Made by a program: the position numbers and the translations under genes. From positions 1 to 30,671 of the forward strand of contig JAZDKP010000129.1 of NCBI GenBank assembly GCA_043802925.1: a stretch of 30,671 nucleotides of DNA. Direction: 5' to 3'. This document shows positions 1 to 8,135 of this stretch, one piece after another. The notes beneath the pieces are model-generated. The model worked only from the letters and a program-made list of their open reading frames with translations. It was not told the DNA's origin and searched no databases. This DNA is from JAZDKP01 sp043802925 (GTDB taxonomy: Bacteria; Fibrobacterota; OXYB2-FULL-49-7; JAEUSG01). Within the stretch, counting starts at the first letter, position 1. Every line of letters starts with the position of its first letter.

Positions 1-102
1 GCATCTATATCCTGAATAATCCAATTATATGGAAACGGGACAGGAACAAATCTGACGTTTGATTTCAGTCCCATTCTATCCCATGGGTGACGGGTTTCGG
101 AC

Positions 103-118
103 TGGATATCCCTTTGCG
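103..118 (+). promoter_or_regulatory. candidate sigma-54-type (-24/-12) promoter
   Basis: TGG at 103-105 and TTGC at 114-117 stand in the exact -24/-12 register: ten bases separate the GG and GC dinucleotides. The CACG part of the -24 element is not conserved. Transcription would begin near 129, just upstream of the AGGAGG ribosome-binding site at 147-152. A sigma-70-like pair (TTGCGT 114-119, TATCAT 137-142, 17-base spacer) overlaps it but would start transcription inside the ribosome-binding site. The rest of 1-159 shows no convincing gene; a frame open from base 3 and closing near base 62 could be the tail of an upstream gene but is too short to judge. Confidence 0.3.
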
Positions 119-159
119 TAAAATTTATTTTCTTCGTATCATTAACAGGAGGTTTTCGC

Positions 160-1917
160 ATGTTCAAACGCATTTCCGCCTTTTCGCTGGTTTTGATGCT
201 GGCGGCCCTCACATTCGGGGCTAACGAATGGGTCACCACGGGTAAAACCGCGGAATTCCCCAACGAAATGTATTTCGTGGGCGTGGGCATGTCTGATCGC
301 GGCATGGACGCAGCCAAGAATAACGCCCAGATTGAGGTCAAAAAGCAGATCTCGGTCTCGGTCAATTCCACGATCCTCGATCAAATGTCGTCTTCAACCA
401 TCAACGGATCCGAAAACTTTTCCTCCAAATCCGAATCACGCGCCATGCTCACCACTTCGGGCGATGTGCAGGGCATTCAGGTTGTACAGACCACGCAGCA
501 GGGCAAACTGTTCTATGCCCTCGCGGTCCTCGACAAGGCCAATTTCGTCTCTAACACCAAAACAAAGATCCAGGAGCTGAAAAAAGACCTTAATAATATG
601 ATGACCGGCGCCAAAACCGATATCACGGCCGGTAAAATCGGGCAGGGGCTCAAGAAACTGTCCGCCGCGAAAAAGGACATCCTCGACATCATGGAACAAC
701 GCACGCTCCTGTCCGCGGCTACGCAGGTCACGGATGCTGAAAAGGTTGATGTATCCCAGAATGACATCTCCGCGCTTTACGAAAAGTGTGTGGCTTCCAT
801 CAAGGTCGCCAAGACTGCGGGCGACAACCAGGAGCTCAGCGTTGGCATGGTGCCCGAAATTCCCTTCGCAATCCAAGCCACGGCTGACGGCACGCCGGTT
901 TCGGGCACACTCGTGGAATTGCGCGATGACATGAAAAAGCTTATTATGACCAAGTTCACCGATGACGCAGGCACCGCGGAATTCAGCCTCGGCGAAAACG
1001 CCAATACCGCCGTTGGCAGCCATAGTTTTATCGCGGCCCTCAAACTTCCGGTCAGCTCCAACCTCCAGAAGGTACTCGAGGCGACCAACCAGACCTTCAC
1101 CTATAAAGTCAAGTCCAACCCCTGCTACGCTAAAATCGAAGTCCGGGTTCCCGCGGACTTGAGCGCGTTTTCCGCGGACCTCACAGACAAGGCCATCAAG
1201 CTTCTCACCAAGTATGACGTCATGGAAGATAAAGAGAGCGAGTATACAGTGCAGGTGGCAATCACGGCCAAAGAGGCCGGTACGGTCACAGGTCTGTCCG
1301 AAGCCAATACCTTTGTCAAGTCCGACGTGACGCTGGCCTTTGCCCTGCTGCAGGACAACAAGAACGTGGTGGCCTTCCAGAAAGCGGCCAAGGGCCAGGG
1401 TAGCAGCTACGCCAAGTCCGTTGGAATGGCGTTGTCCAACGCGGCCATCAAAGCTGACATCAAGCTCATCCTTGAGAAAATCTGCAATGGTGGTGCTGAA
1501 GGGCCCAAAAAGTTGATCGCGGTTTTTCCGTTCAAGAACTCCACCAATTACTCTGATTGGTACAACGTCGCCGAGGCCCTCTCCGATATGCTCATCACCA
1601 AGCTCATCAATTCCAAAAAATTCGACGTGGTTGAACGCAGCCAGCTCAATAAGATCATGGAAGAAAAGTCCATGGCCATGAGCGGCGTGGTCGAACAAAG
1701 TGAAGCCATGCAGGCGGCCCAGATGGCCGGTGCTGAGCTCATCCTCATCGGGTCCGCGAGCGTGGTGGCCGGTAAAATCGAGGTTGACGCGCGTATCATC
1801 GACGCCAAGCGCGGTGTGGCGCTCTGCAGCATGAGCTCATCGGGCTTTGACCTGGCCAACCTGCGCGCGCTCGCCGATGACATCAATGCCAAAATCAAGA
1901 TGAGCGCCATCAAGTAA
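160..1917 (+). CDS. LPP20-like / CsgG-type secreted envelope protein
   Basis: 585 residues. A signal peptide covers residues 1-20 (MFKRIS, hydrophobic core, likely cut after TFG). The following part resembles the LPP20 family: a WVTTGK start, then YFVGVGMSD and an alanine/lysine helix (AAKNNAQIEVKKQISV). The last 135 residues resemble CsgG/curli-assembly domains: KKLIAVFPFKNST, AEALSDMLITKL, FDVVERSQLNKIMEE, AGAELILIGSA. In known families the CsgG fold takes part in outer-membrane assembly or secretion, and LPP20 proteins are surface or periplasmic. There is no lipobox Cys, so it is likely soluble in the periplasm. AGGAGG at 147-152 supports the start. It is probably a single-gene unit, ending in a strong hairpin terminator 25 bases after the stop. 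The precise role is unknown. Confidence 0.85.
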   Translation: MFKRISAFSLVLMLAALTFGANEWVTTGKTAEFPNEMYFVGVGMSDRGMDAAKNNAQIEVKKQISVSVNSTILDQMSSSTINGSENFSSKSESRAMLTTSGDVQGIQVVQTTQQGKLFYALAVLDKANFVSNTKTKIQELKKDLNNMMTGAKTDITAGKIGQGLKKLSAAKKDILDIMEQRTLLSAATQVTDAEKVDVSQNDISALYEKCVASIKVAKTAGDNQELSVGMVPEIPFAIQATADGTPVSGTLVELRDDMKKLIMTKFTDDAGTAEFSLGENANTAVGSHSFIAALKLPVSSNLQKVLEATNQTFTYKVKSNPCYAKIEVRVPADLSAFSADLTDKAIKLLTKYDVMEDKESEYTVQVAITAKEAGTVTGLSEANTFVKSDVTLAFALLQDNKNVVAFQKAAKGQGSSYAKSVGMALSNAAIKADIKLILEKICNGGAEGPKKLIAVFPFKNSTNYSDWYNVAEALSDMLITKLINSKKFDVVERSQLNKIMEEKSMAMSGVVEQSEAMQAAQMAGAELILIGSASVVAGKIEVDARIIDAKRGVALCSMSSSGFDLANLRALADDINAKIKMSAIK

Positions 1918-1941
1918 TTCACGGCGCCAATAAAAAAAATG

Positions 1942-1972
1942 GGCCCGCCCTTTGATGGGGCGGGCCTTTTTT
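1942..1972 (+). terminator. rho-independent terminator
   Basis: A nine-base stem (GGCCCGCCC 1942-1950, GGGCGGGCC 1958-1966) with a seven-base loop is followed by six T residues. It ends the LPP20/CsgG-like gene. The A-run just before the stem also gives a T tail on the other strand, so it could work in both directions for the convergent lipoprotein gene. Confidence 0.9.
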
Positions 1973-1983
1973 AGTTCACCGTT

Positions 1984-2039
1984 CTCACCCCCCTCTCCCG
2001 TTCCCCGAGCGGAGTCGAGGGGCGGGAGAGGGGGGTGAG
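1984..2039. repeat. palindromic intergenic repeat, copy R1
   Basis: The outer arms 1984-2000 (CTCACCCCCCTCTCCCG) and 2023-2039 form a perfect 17-base inverted repeat. The 22-base centre holds CCCCGAGCGGAGTCGAGGGG (2003-2022), whose exact reverse complement is the core of copy R2 at 6867-6886. It lies 11 bases after the terminator T run and directly abuts the stop codon of the convergent lipoprotein gene. It looks like a REP or MITE-type element. Confidence 0.85.
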
Positions 2040-2040
2040 T

Positions 2041-2775
2041 TTACAGGTGCGGAGTTTGGATTGTGCGAACGAGAGAATCAAGGCTAATGGATACCCGCGC
2101 CAGCTTGAAATGACACTTATGAAACGGTCCCATCCAACCGAGCCATGGCGTCTTGTCTTCGGATGCATTCAGTGTGTAATATGATGTTGTCGTGGAATCA
2201 TCTAAAGTCAAAACCATTGTATCGGCCGTCCCATCGAGAAAATCGACTTTGACTTTCTCGAAACGATGGTAAACCGTCATGTTGTCGGTGAGAAACGTAT
2301 TGTTGATCCCCGGAATCAGTGATAAAACATCTTTGATGGCTTTTTGTCCGGGAAAACCGGAAAGCCGGAATTTCAACGTAAACCGTTTATCGGTAGGGGC
2401 ATTGAAAATCCAATCACCGATGCTTGTCGGAAGCGTACCGTTCGCCAACAATTTTGCATAATCAAAGGCCAGCTCAATATCAGACATGACTGTAACCAAA
2501 TTGCTGTTTCCATAAACCAGATACATGGCCAAGGGGTTGGCTGTTGACTGAAATCCATCATAGTCCTGAAAGCTGAACGCTGCGACCGGAAAAGATATTT
2601 TTGTCTGAATAGAACTGTCCAGCTCGTCATAAGCTTCTACGACCTTCCAAGTACCCTTCATCCGATCCTGAGTTGGCGTTTCCGGCGTAACAGCCAGGGC
2701 CTTTTTCAGTTCCGAACAGTTCGCAATGATGAAAATGAACAGGAATCCAGTGAGAATGATTACAGATTTCTTCAT
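2041..2775 (-). CDS. predicted lipoprotein, function unknown
   Basis: 244 residues. The N-terminus has a lipoprotein-type signal: MKKS, a hydrophobic stretch, then IIANC with Cys20. Asn just before Cys is less usual than Gly/Ala/Ser, so lipidation is likely but not certain. The mature part starts with a short spacer, then MKGTWKVVEAYDEL, a pattern seen in lipocalin-like small-molecule-binding or META-type secreted domains, but no family can be named with confidence. GAGGGAGA upstream of the ATG is a fair ribosome-binding site. It is less GC-rich than its neighbours. It follows the AsmA gene on the same strand after 66 bases, with AT-rich DNA between that could hold its own promoter. Its TAA stop touches repeat R1. 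Confidence 0.75.
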   Translation of the reverse strand: MKKSVIILTGFLFIFIIANCSELKKALAVTPETPTQDRMKGTWKVVEAYDELDSSIQTKISFPVAAFSFQDYDGFQSTANPLAMYLVYGNSNLVTVMSDIELAFDYAKLLANGTLPTSIGDWIFNAPTDKRFTLKFRLSGFPGQKAIKDVLSLIPGINNTFLTDNMTVYHRFEKVKVDFLDGTADTMVLTLDDSTTTSYYTLNASEDKTPWLGWMGPFHKCHFKLARVSISLDSLVRTIQTPHL

Positions 2776-2841
2776 GAATATCTCCCTCTTAGTTCGTATC
2801 GTTCTTTTTACTAATATATATTCCCGTTTGAAATTAGTCCA

Positions 2842-5655
2842 TCAAAACCGCAGCTTCTTCTTCAGCACGTCCTTGGCCTTCTGAGTGCCCTGCTGCACCT
2901 GCTGCTTCACGGGTTCGGCCGCCTTTTCGACCTTCTGTTGCGCTTGTTGTTGGACTTTCTGGACCTGCTGTTGCACCTGCTGTTTTGGGGTTTCCTTCTT
3001 TGCGGTCTGCGCCTCCCCGCCCGCCTTGTCGCCCGCTGCGCCGAATCCGTTCCACTTTGGCTTTGGCGAATCCACGGAGCCCACGAGACCAAGATTGCAG
3101 GTCACGCGGCCTTCGCGGTCTTTGGGTATGGAGACCGCCTCGAACCCCTTATCCGCTGCGGCATTCACGATAGCTCCAGCCGCGCCCAGCTTGTTGCTCA
3201 AAGCAGTCACACCTTTTTTGGCGGCGCCGCCCGCTTTTTCCTGGCCTGAAAGGAGCTGGCCGGAAAGGGGTTGCGTCAATTTGTCGGCGAGGTTGAAATC
3301 GAGCGCGCCGGCAAAGGTCACGGTGCCCTTGATGTTCCAGTTTCCTTCCTTTGAATCAAATGTGAAGTCATCCATGGACACTGTCTCATCCTTGACGCGA
3401 ATGGTGTTGTGCATCTTCTTAAATTCCATGTTACCAACCGTGCCGAAAGGGGAGGACTGGCCTGTGAGTTTGAAGGCCTCGTTCACTTTTTCCGCGCTTG
3501 AGAAAACGGTTTTGAGCATGCTGTTGGGCGTGAGCCGTCCGTCAAAGACATCGAGCAGAATTTCGCCCACGAGGTTTTTCTTAATCTGGTTCACGCTACC
3601 GCCGTTTGAGGCGAAACTGCTTTTCATCGACATTTTCCCGTAAAGGACACCATCCATTTCCTTTATCTTCCGGATAAAGGGGCTTGATTTTCCGTCCGTT
3701 TTCACCAGGTCCTTGAAACGCGTGATGAAATCATTGGCCTCCAGGCGTTCCGTGTTGAAGGTGTTCTGGAACGCTAGCTTGGACGTGGAGGGGAGGTCAA
3801 GCCGGAACTTGTGCGTGATGCTTCCCGTATATAATGATGCAGTAGTTCCAAGGTCAATCGCTGTCGGCCGTACGCTCAGCTTCGTGTTCACGTTCGTGAC
3901 GTCGATTTTCTTAAGCGTGATCTTTTTCGCAATTACGGTTCCATCAACCACAACATTTGGCAATTCTGGCAAAACAAGGGGTTCGTCGCCGGTCGTGGCG
4001 GGCCCGGCTTCGGTCTGCGCCGGGGATTCGGCTGCGGGTTCGCCGAGGATTTCATCAAGATTTAGATTGTTGGACACGACCTTGAGCTCCACTTTCATCT
4101 GTGCGGCCTTTTCACCGGGTTTTGCAAGCACAAGGCCAAGGAAATCGGTCACCCTGAGGTTAGTCACGATGTCAGAGCCGCCTATCAGCACTTTCAGGTC
4201 CTGCAGAACAACAGCCTGGTTCGTGAGTGTCGCCAATCCGGTGACTTTGACCGGTTTACCGAGTGCGGGTGTCACTGCAATTACATTGTTCAGGACCACG
4301 CGGCCTGAAAGCTGAAGTTTGGAAGGGTCTTTGGGGTCGGCCAGGCCTTTGGCGTTCACGTCCGCCTCGATGCTGCCGCTCACGGACACGCCTTCCGGCA
4401 GGGGGGCGAGGTCCTTGATGCCGGCAAGGTTCACTGATACTTTGATGTTCGCGTCCACTTTGGGAGCCTTGAAGTTGTCCATCGCAACTGTGACTTCTAC
4501 GCGGTCCTGGCCCGAGATAATCTTCAAGGGCGCCACGCGCAGGCTGTTTTCCGTGAATCGGATGTCCGCATCAAGCTGGTCAAGCGCTTTGGGGAAATTG
4601 GAGTAATGCGCTTTCATGTTCCGGACATAAAGTGCGCCCTGGACCGAGGGCAGGGCTTCGGGTTTAGCAGGGTCCGCTTTTCCAACGGCCGTGACCTTTA
4701 GTTTGAACGAACCTTCGGCTTTCACGTCCGCGACTTCGGGTACAAGTGAGTGGGGAATTTCGCGCAAGAGGTCCGCGATGGAGATGTCTTTTGATTCCAC
4801 GGTGATCTGGTAGGCCGGGATATTCATGAAATCCGATACGTTTCCTGTCAACGTCACCGCAAACTTCTGGAGCCCGAGGGTGAGAGAATTTATCATCAGC
4901 TTTTGGCCCGGCAGGTCGACTTGGAGGTCATGTGCCACGGTGACGGTCAGGTCTTTCACGTCCTTCGGCACATCCTTTGAAATGATGCGGATGCCTTGGA
5001 TGACGAGTTTGCCTTGCGTCTTGATGTCCGCCATCTTCGAATCCACGGAAAAGGCGGCTTCCTGGTTGATGTCTTTTACCAACACCGTGGTTCCGGTCTG
5101 CAGATCCACGTATTTTGCGCTCGCATTTGTAAGCGCAAACGATTCCAGCTCAAAATTAAAATCTGCCGGGAGCTTGAACTCCTTCTTTTCTTTGGCCGCT
5201 TTTTCGGCCGCCACGTTCTCCTTCAATATAGTAAGCGAATCCTTGGGTTGAGACATGTCCTCAAAGTTGAAGGAGCCTTCTTTGTTCTTTTCAACCAGTA
5301 TCTGGAGCCCGTCGAGAGCGATGCAGTTAATGTCCAGTTTCCGGATAAAGAGGCTTTTCCAGTTCAGCTTTATAATGAAGCCGCCCAAATGGACAAACGG
5401 GGCTTTGTTGTCAAAGCCGGGGCGCGTTGTGTTGGCCACTTCGAGGTTCTTCAGGGTAACGGCCAGCCGGGGGAAAACGGAAAAGCCGACTCCGTCTACA
5501 GTCACGGGCCGATTCAGGGCTTCGGAGATTTTTGGCAGGACCATGGCCTTTATCTTTTCGGCCGGGAAGAGGATACGGAGGGTCACCATGCCGGCTACGA
5601 GCAGGAGGACCAGGACCGCAGCCGTAATTCCAATGATTTTAAGAGGTTTTTTCAT
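2842..5655 (-). CDS. AsmA-family inner-membrane/periplasmic protein
   Basis: 937 residues. One N-terminal membrane anchor (about 7-29) is followed by an AsmA-type start: PAEKIKAMVLPKISEALNRPVTVDGVGFSVFPRLAVTLKNLEVAN. The long middle alternates beta strands (VDGTVIAKKITLKKIDVTNVNTK and similar), and an AsmA C-terminal-like region lies at about 680-800 (GEILLDVFDGRL, FTFDSKEGNWNIKGTVTFAGALDF). AsmA-like proteins are thought to bridge the periplasm in lipid transfer to the outer membrane. The last 70 residues are a Gln/Lys/Ala-rich, probably helical tail built on KQQVQQ-like units, unusual for the family. AGGA six bases before the ATG supports the start. Its upstream region is shared divergently with the lipoprotein gene at 5849. 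Confidence 0.88.
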   Translation of the reverse strand: MKKPLKIIGITAAVLVLLLVAGMVTLRILFPAEKIKAMVLPKISEALNRPVTVDGVGFSVFPRLAVTLKNLEVANTTRPGFDNKAPFVHLGGFIIKLNWKSLFIRKLDINCIALDGLQILVEKNKEGSFNFEDMSQPKDSLTILKENVAAEKAAKEKKEFKLPADFNFELESFALTNASAKYVDLQTGTTVLVKDINQEAAFSVDSKMADIKTQGKLVIQGIRIISKDVPKDVKDLTVTVAHDLQVDLPGQKLMINSLTLGLQKFAVTLTGNVSDFMNIPAYQITVESKDISIADLLREIPHSLVPEVADVKAEGSFKLKVTAVGKADPAKPEALPSVQGALYVRNMKAHYSNFPKALDQLDADIRFTENSLRVAPLKIISGQDRVEVTVAMDNFKAPKVDANIKVSVNLAGIKDLAPLPEGVSVSGSIEADVNAKGLADPKDPSKLQLSGRVVLNNVIAVTPALGKPVKVTGLATLTNQAVVLQDLKVLIGGSDIVTNLRVTDFLGLVLAKPGEKAAQMKVELKVVSNNLNLDEILGEPAAESPAQTEAGPATTGDEPLVLPELPNVVVDGTVIAKKITLKKIDVTNVNTKLSVRPTAIDLGTTASLYTGSITHKFRLDLPSTSKLAFQNTFNTERLEANDFITRFKDLVKTDGKSSPFIRKIKEMDGVLYGKMSMKSSFASNGGSVNQIKKNLVGEILLDVFDGRLTPNSMLKTVFSSAEKVNEAFKLTGQSSPFGTVGNMEFKKMHNTIRVKDETVSMDDFTFDSKEGNWNIKGTVTFAGALDFNLADKLTQPLSGQLLSGQEKAGGAAKKGVTALSNKLGAAGAIVNAAADKGFEAVSIPKDREGRVTCNLGLVGSVDSPKPKWNGFGAAGDKAGGEAQTAKKETPKQQVQQQVQKVQQQAQQKVEKAAEPVKQQVQQGTQKAKDVLKKKLRF

Positions 5656-5848
5656 GGTTTTTCCTGTAAAATTGAGGTTTTGCTAAAGTCGGGGAGATAA
5701 TTCTTGCGTTTAAGGTCTATAATGTTTAAATTTAATCAAAATTAATAGATTCCTGATTTTAATTCAAGGATATTGTTGATTCTTTACAAACCAATCAGGT
5801 TATACGAGTCACGTTCCTAACCATAAACCAAACTTAATGGAGGTATGA
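5656..5848. promoter_or_regulatory. divergent AT-rich intergenic region
   Basis: This 193-base AT-rich spacer lies between the minus-strand AsmA gene and the plus-strand lipoprotein gene and must hold promoters for both. A perfect TATAAT is at 5718-5723 on the plus strand, but without a good -35 hexamer. No promoter is resolved with confidence. GGAGG at 5839-5843 is the ribosome-binding site of the plus-strand gene. Confidence 0.4.
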
Positions 5849-6787
5849 ATGAAACTTCTCAGCACAGCTATCGCTCTTTTGGCCACGGTGGCCATGATTT
5901 CCCTGGGCGGCATGTCCATGACGGGCTGCACCAACCCGGTTGATGCGAAGGATTCGGTCGGTGCGGCAGTCCTGACTCCGCCGATATCGGGATCTGTTCT
6001 TGTTCTTTCCGCCACCACGGCCAAGATTATGATTAACGCCAGCAACAACGAAAGCGATTTTCGCGGTTACATCCTTTATGGAGCGAATGGCACTGATTCT
6101 GTTGCCACAATCGATCTGACAGCGGCATTTTCACCGGCCCATGATACCGTTTTCAACAAAGTCGTGACGATAGATCAGGATGTTATTTCCACTTGGAAAG
6201 TTGCCGCGTTCAACAAGAGCGGCGAGGTTAGCACCAAGCTGACGGTCACTTTCAATCCCCGTAATTTGGCTTCTGTTGTTGTCATCAAGAGCAGCCAGGC
6301 CGGCCAGATTAATGATGGTCTTAACATTGACGTTTCCCCTGTCGCGCTCGTGAACGTGGACGATGCCATCAAGACCGCGTATACCGACGCAAGCGGTGCG
6401 GACTTCGTTCTTGAAGCCGCAACAAACAATGATTCCGCCTTTATCACCCCGGTAAACGGCGCGGCCATCATCAACCTGGCCAGCGCGTCCACGCTTCTCG
6501 ATACCGCCCAGATTACTGCGGCCTTTGCGCAAGTGAACAAGACAGCTGTAGCCGCCGGTGGTGCGGGTGCATATATCTTCAAGTCTGGTTCCTCGGTCCG
6601 CGTTGGCGGCACGGGTGCCCTCGTGCGGCCCGCTGTGGGCAACTGCTATCTACTGGTTTCCGCGACTGGCAAATACGCCCGACTGGTTGTTGCCGCAGTC
6701 AGCACCACCACGGACAACGATGTCACGCTCAACGTTTACACCCCCGCGGTGAATGGCGAAGGCAGCGTCGTGCTCTACAAGAAATAA
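5849..6787 (+). CDS. predicted lipoprotein with fibronectin-III-like segment
   Basis: 312 residues. The signal peptide ends in a good lipobox (MTGC, Cys27), so the protein is probably lipid-anchored to the envelope. Residues about 45-130 look like a fibronectin type III-like beta sandwich: VLVLSATTAKIMINASNNESDFRGYILYG, then a strand-rich run ending TWKVAAFNKSGEVSTKLTVTF. The second half (about 135-312) is Ala/Val/Thr-rich with many short strands and no family I recognise. GGAGG five bases before the ATG at 5849 supports this start over an out-of-frame ATG four bases earlier. It is a single-gene unit closed by a strong terminator. Function unknown; an adhesion or surface-binding role is only a guess. 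Confidence 0.8.
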   Translation: MKLLSTAIALLATVAMISLGGMSMTGCTNPVDAKDSVGAAVLTPPISGSVLVLSATTAKIMINASNNESDFRGYILYGANGTDSVATIDLTAAFSPAHDTVFNKVVTIDQDVISTWKVAAFNKSGEVSTKLTVTFNPRNLASVVVIKSSQAGQINDGLNIDVSPVALVNVDDAIKTAYTDASGADFVLEAATNNDSAFITPVNGAAIINLASASTLLDTAQITAAFAQVNKTAVAAGGAGAYIFKSGSSVRVGGTGALVRPAVGNCYLLVSATGKYARLVVAAVSTTTDNDVTLNVYTPAVNGEGSVVLYKK

Positions 6788-6816
6788 GATCGAACGTCAC
6801 TGTTCGTGAATGTAAA

Positions 6817-6847
6817 GAGCCGGTTCCCATGAACCGGCTCTTTTTTT
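6817..6847 (+). terminator. rho-independent terminator
   Basis: A perfect ten-base stem (GAGCCGGTTC 6817-6826, GAACCGGCTC 6831-6840) with a CCAT loop is followed by seven T residues. It ends the lipoprotein gene. The AAA before the stem gives only a weak T tail for the opposite strand. Confidence 0.93.
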
Positions 6848-6908
6848 AACTCACCCCTCTTTCTCTCCCCTCGACTCCGCTCGGGGATCGAAAGAAGGGG
6901 GCTGGGAG
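6848..6908. repeat. palindromic intergenic repeat, copy R2
   Basis: It starts with the family end AACTCACCCC directly after the terminator T run. The core CCCCTCGACTCCGCTCGGGG (6867-6886) is the exact reverse complement of the R1 core. The outer arms (CTCACCCCTCTTTC and GAAAGAAGGGGG...GGGAG) pair imperfectly, so this copy has decayed. It lies between two converging lipoprotein genes, as R1 does. Confidence 0.8.
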
Positions 6909-6917
6909 TAAAGGGTG

Positions 6918-7055
6918 TTATCGCGTTATTTCGTTCCGTGATTTGTCACCGCCGCCGGTGTCGCCGGGCTGGTCGGGTTTTTCACAAGCGCTGAGGGCCA
7001 GGCCCAGCATCACCAGTAACATCGCGGCCATTGTCAGTTTTCCGATCCGTTTCAT
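6918..7055 (-). CDS. small lipoprotein, 45 residues
   Basis: A short gene read from the ATG at 7055-7053 to TAA at 6920-6918. It encodes MKRIGKLTMAAMLL, a hydrophobic run, and a textbook lipobox LSAC with Cys24, leaving a mature tail of only 22 residues (CEKPDQPGDTGGGDK...). The ATG overlaps the Nudix stop as ATGA, and AGGAGG lies six bases upstream inside the Nudix gene, so translation is well supported. It is the last gene of the DUF1573-rhodanese-Nudix operon. Such tiny lipoproteins are often missed by gene callers. The tail is Gly/Asp/Lys-rich and gives no clue to function; entericidin-like or small envelope-stress lipoproteins have similar size, but homology is not shown. Confidence 0.8.
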   Translation of the reverse strand: MKRIGKLTMAAMLLVMLGLALSACEKPDQPGDTGGGDKSRNEITR

Positions 7056-7639
7056 GAAAGCCTCCTCTTTTTGGTTAAATGGCGGCCCTTGCGAAGCAGG
7101 GACCGACTCAACAGGGCAGACAAAAGGGTCTTGGAATCAATAACTGTTCCTTTTTTTATCAGCGACATCAGCTTTTCAAACGTCATCAACACGGGCTCCA
7201 CACATTCCGTGGCATCGAGCTTGAGCGCGCCGGTCTTTTTGAGGTCTGTTCCCAGAAAAAGAGTGATGAAGCCCGTGGAGTACCCTTCGGCATGGGCGTA
7301 AGAGATTAGCTTTGTCAATTTGCGCGGGCGGAGTCCGGTTTCCTCGGCGCACTCACGACGAGCGCAGGCCGCAGGGGACTCGCCCGGATCCATGACCCCG
7401 GCCGGGACCTCAAGGATGGTGCGGCCGATGGCGGGCCGGTGCTGGCGTACAAGCGTCACGCGGCCCCGTGCGTCCACGGGCAGCACGGCCACTGCGTTGC
7501 GCACGTGTACAATTTCGCGCACACCGGTTTTGCCGTTGCCGCAGTCCACGGTGAGCTTTTCCAGCTTCAGGTAACAACCGTTATACAGCGTTTCGCGTTT
7601 TCGCACGCGTTCAAACAAGCTGTCGTTTTTCAGTGGCAT
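7052..7639 (-). CDS. Nudix hydrolase, ADP-ribose pyrophosphatase type
   Basis: 195 residues. A complete Nudix box runs from Gly81 to Leu103 (GVMDPGE, seven residues, RECAEETGL), matching GX5EX7REUXEEXGU, whose Glu residues bind the catalytic metal. The region before it (VLPVDARGRVTLVRQHRPAIGRTILEVPAG) is typical of ADP-ribose pyrophosphatases (NudF-like), which split ADP-ribose into AMP and ribose-5-phosphate. A Nudix box alone does not prove the substrate. The last 50 residues are basic and longer than usual (SRSLLRKGRHLTKKRR). The gene starts one base after the rhodanese stop and ends in an ATGA overlap with the small lipoprotein, so it is co-transcribed with envelope proteins. Confidence 0.92.
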   Translation of the reverse strand: MPLKNDSLFERVRKRETLYNGCYLKLEKLTVDCGNGKTGVREIVHVRNAVAVLPVDARGRVTLVRQHRPAIGRTILEVPAGVMDPGESPAACARRECAEETGLRPRKLTKLISYAHAEGYSTGFITLFLGTDLKKTGALKLDATECVEPVLMTFEKLMSLIKKGTVIDSKTLLSALLSRSLLRKGRHLTKKRRLS

Positions 7640-7640
7640 C

Positions 7641-8135
7641 TTATTTTTCTATTGGAAGTTTTTCGGTCTCCCAGGCCGGGAAGCCGTCGATGAACACCTT
7701 GACGTTGGTATAGCCGATTTCCTTCATGTTTTCGGCCAGTTCGTGGCTGTCGGTGCATTCGCGGCCGTTGCAGTAGGCCACAATGAGCAGGCCCGGGTCG
7801 GGATGGGCCTTCTTGAAATCCGCGATACGTGCGTAAAAGTCGGATACCGGCAGGGATTCCGCGTTTTTGATGTGGCCTGTGTTATATTCGTCCATGCCGC
7901 GCGCGTCCACAAAGAGCGTCCCCTGTTCAAAGAGCGCCTGCGCTTCGGGCAGCTCGATTTCACGCTTGCCGCTCACCACGCTCTGTTTTCCGCCCGCGTC
8001 CACCACCCCCTTTTCCACGTTCCACTGTCCTACCAGCGGAATGCCCCTGGGCGAAAGCGTGTTTACCGTAAAAGCGATGAGCAGCGCGACCGCGGAAATT
8101 GCCGCGGTTTCAAGAATGATTTTTTTTACCTGCAT
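7641..8135 (-). CDS. membrane-anchored rhodanese-like protein
   Basis: 164 residues. A single N-terminal membrane segment (about 8-27) places the rest in the periplasm. The rhodanese domain covers about 58-160, with LFVDARGMDEYNTGHIKNA and the active-site loop starting at Cys122 (YCNGREC). Family members carry sulfur as a persulfide on that Cys, or bind anions or redox partners. A second Cys (127) in the loop could form a disulfide. The gene overlaps the upstream DUF1573 gene by ten bases, which suggests coupled translation. Periplasmic rhodaneses next to DUF1573 proteins hint at a role in envelope sulfur or redox handling, but the substrate is unknown. Confidence 0.88.
   Translation of the reverse strand: MQVKKIILETAAISAVALLIAFTVNTLSPRGIPLVGQWNVEKGVVDAGGKQSVVSGKREIELPEAQALFEQGTLFVDARGMDEYNTGHIKNAESLPVSDFYARIADFKKAHPDPGLLIVAYCNGRECTDSHELAENMKEIGYTNVKVFIDGFPAWETEKLPIEK

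Noticed and set aside
114..142. Sigma-70 promoter TTGCGT-N17-TATCAT before the first gene
   Set aside because: Transcription would start inside the ribosome-binding site at 147-152, leaving no leader.
436..1698. Long minus-strand open frame (420 codons) opposite the LPP20/CsgG-like gene
   Set aside because: It has no recognisable domain, signal or ribosome-binding site and mirrors the codon bias of the plus-strand gene, which has a signal peptide and known motifs.
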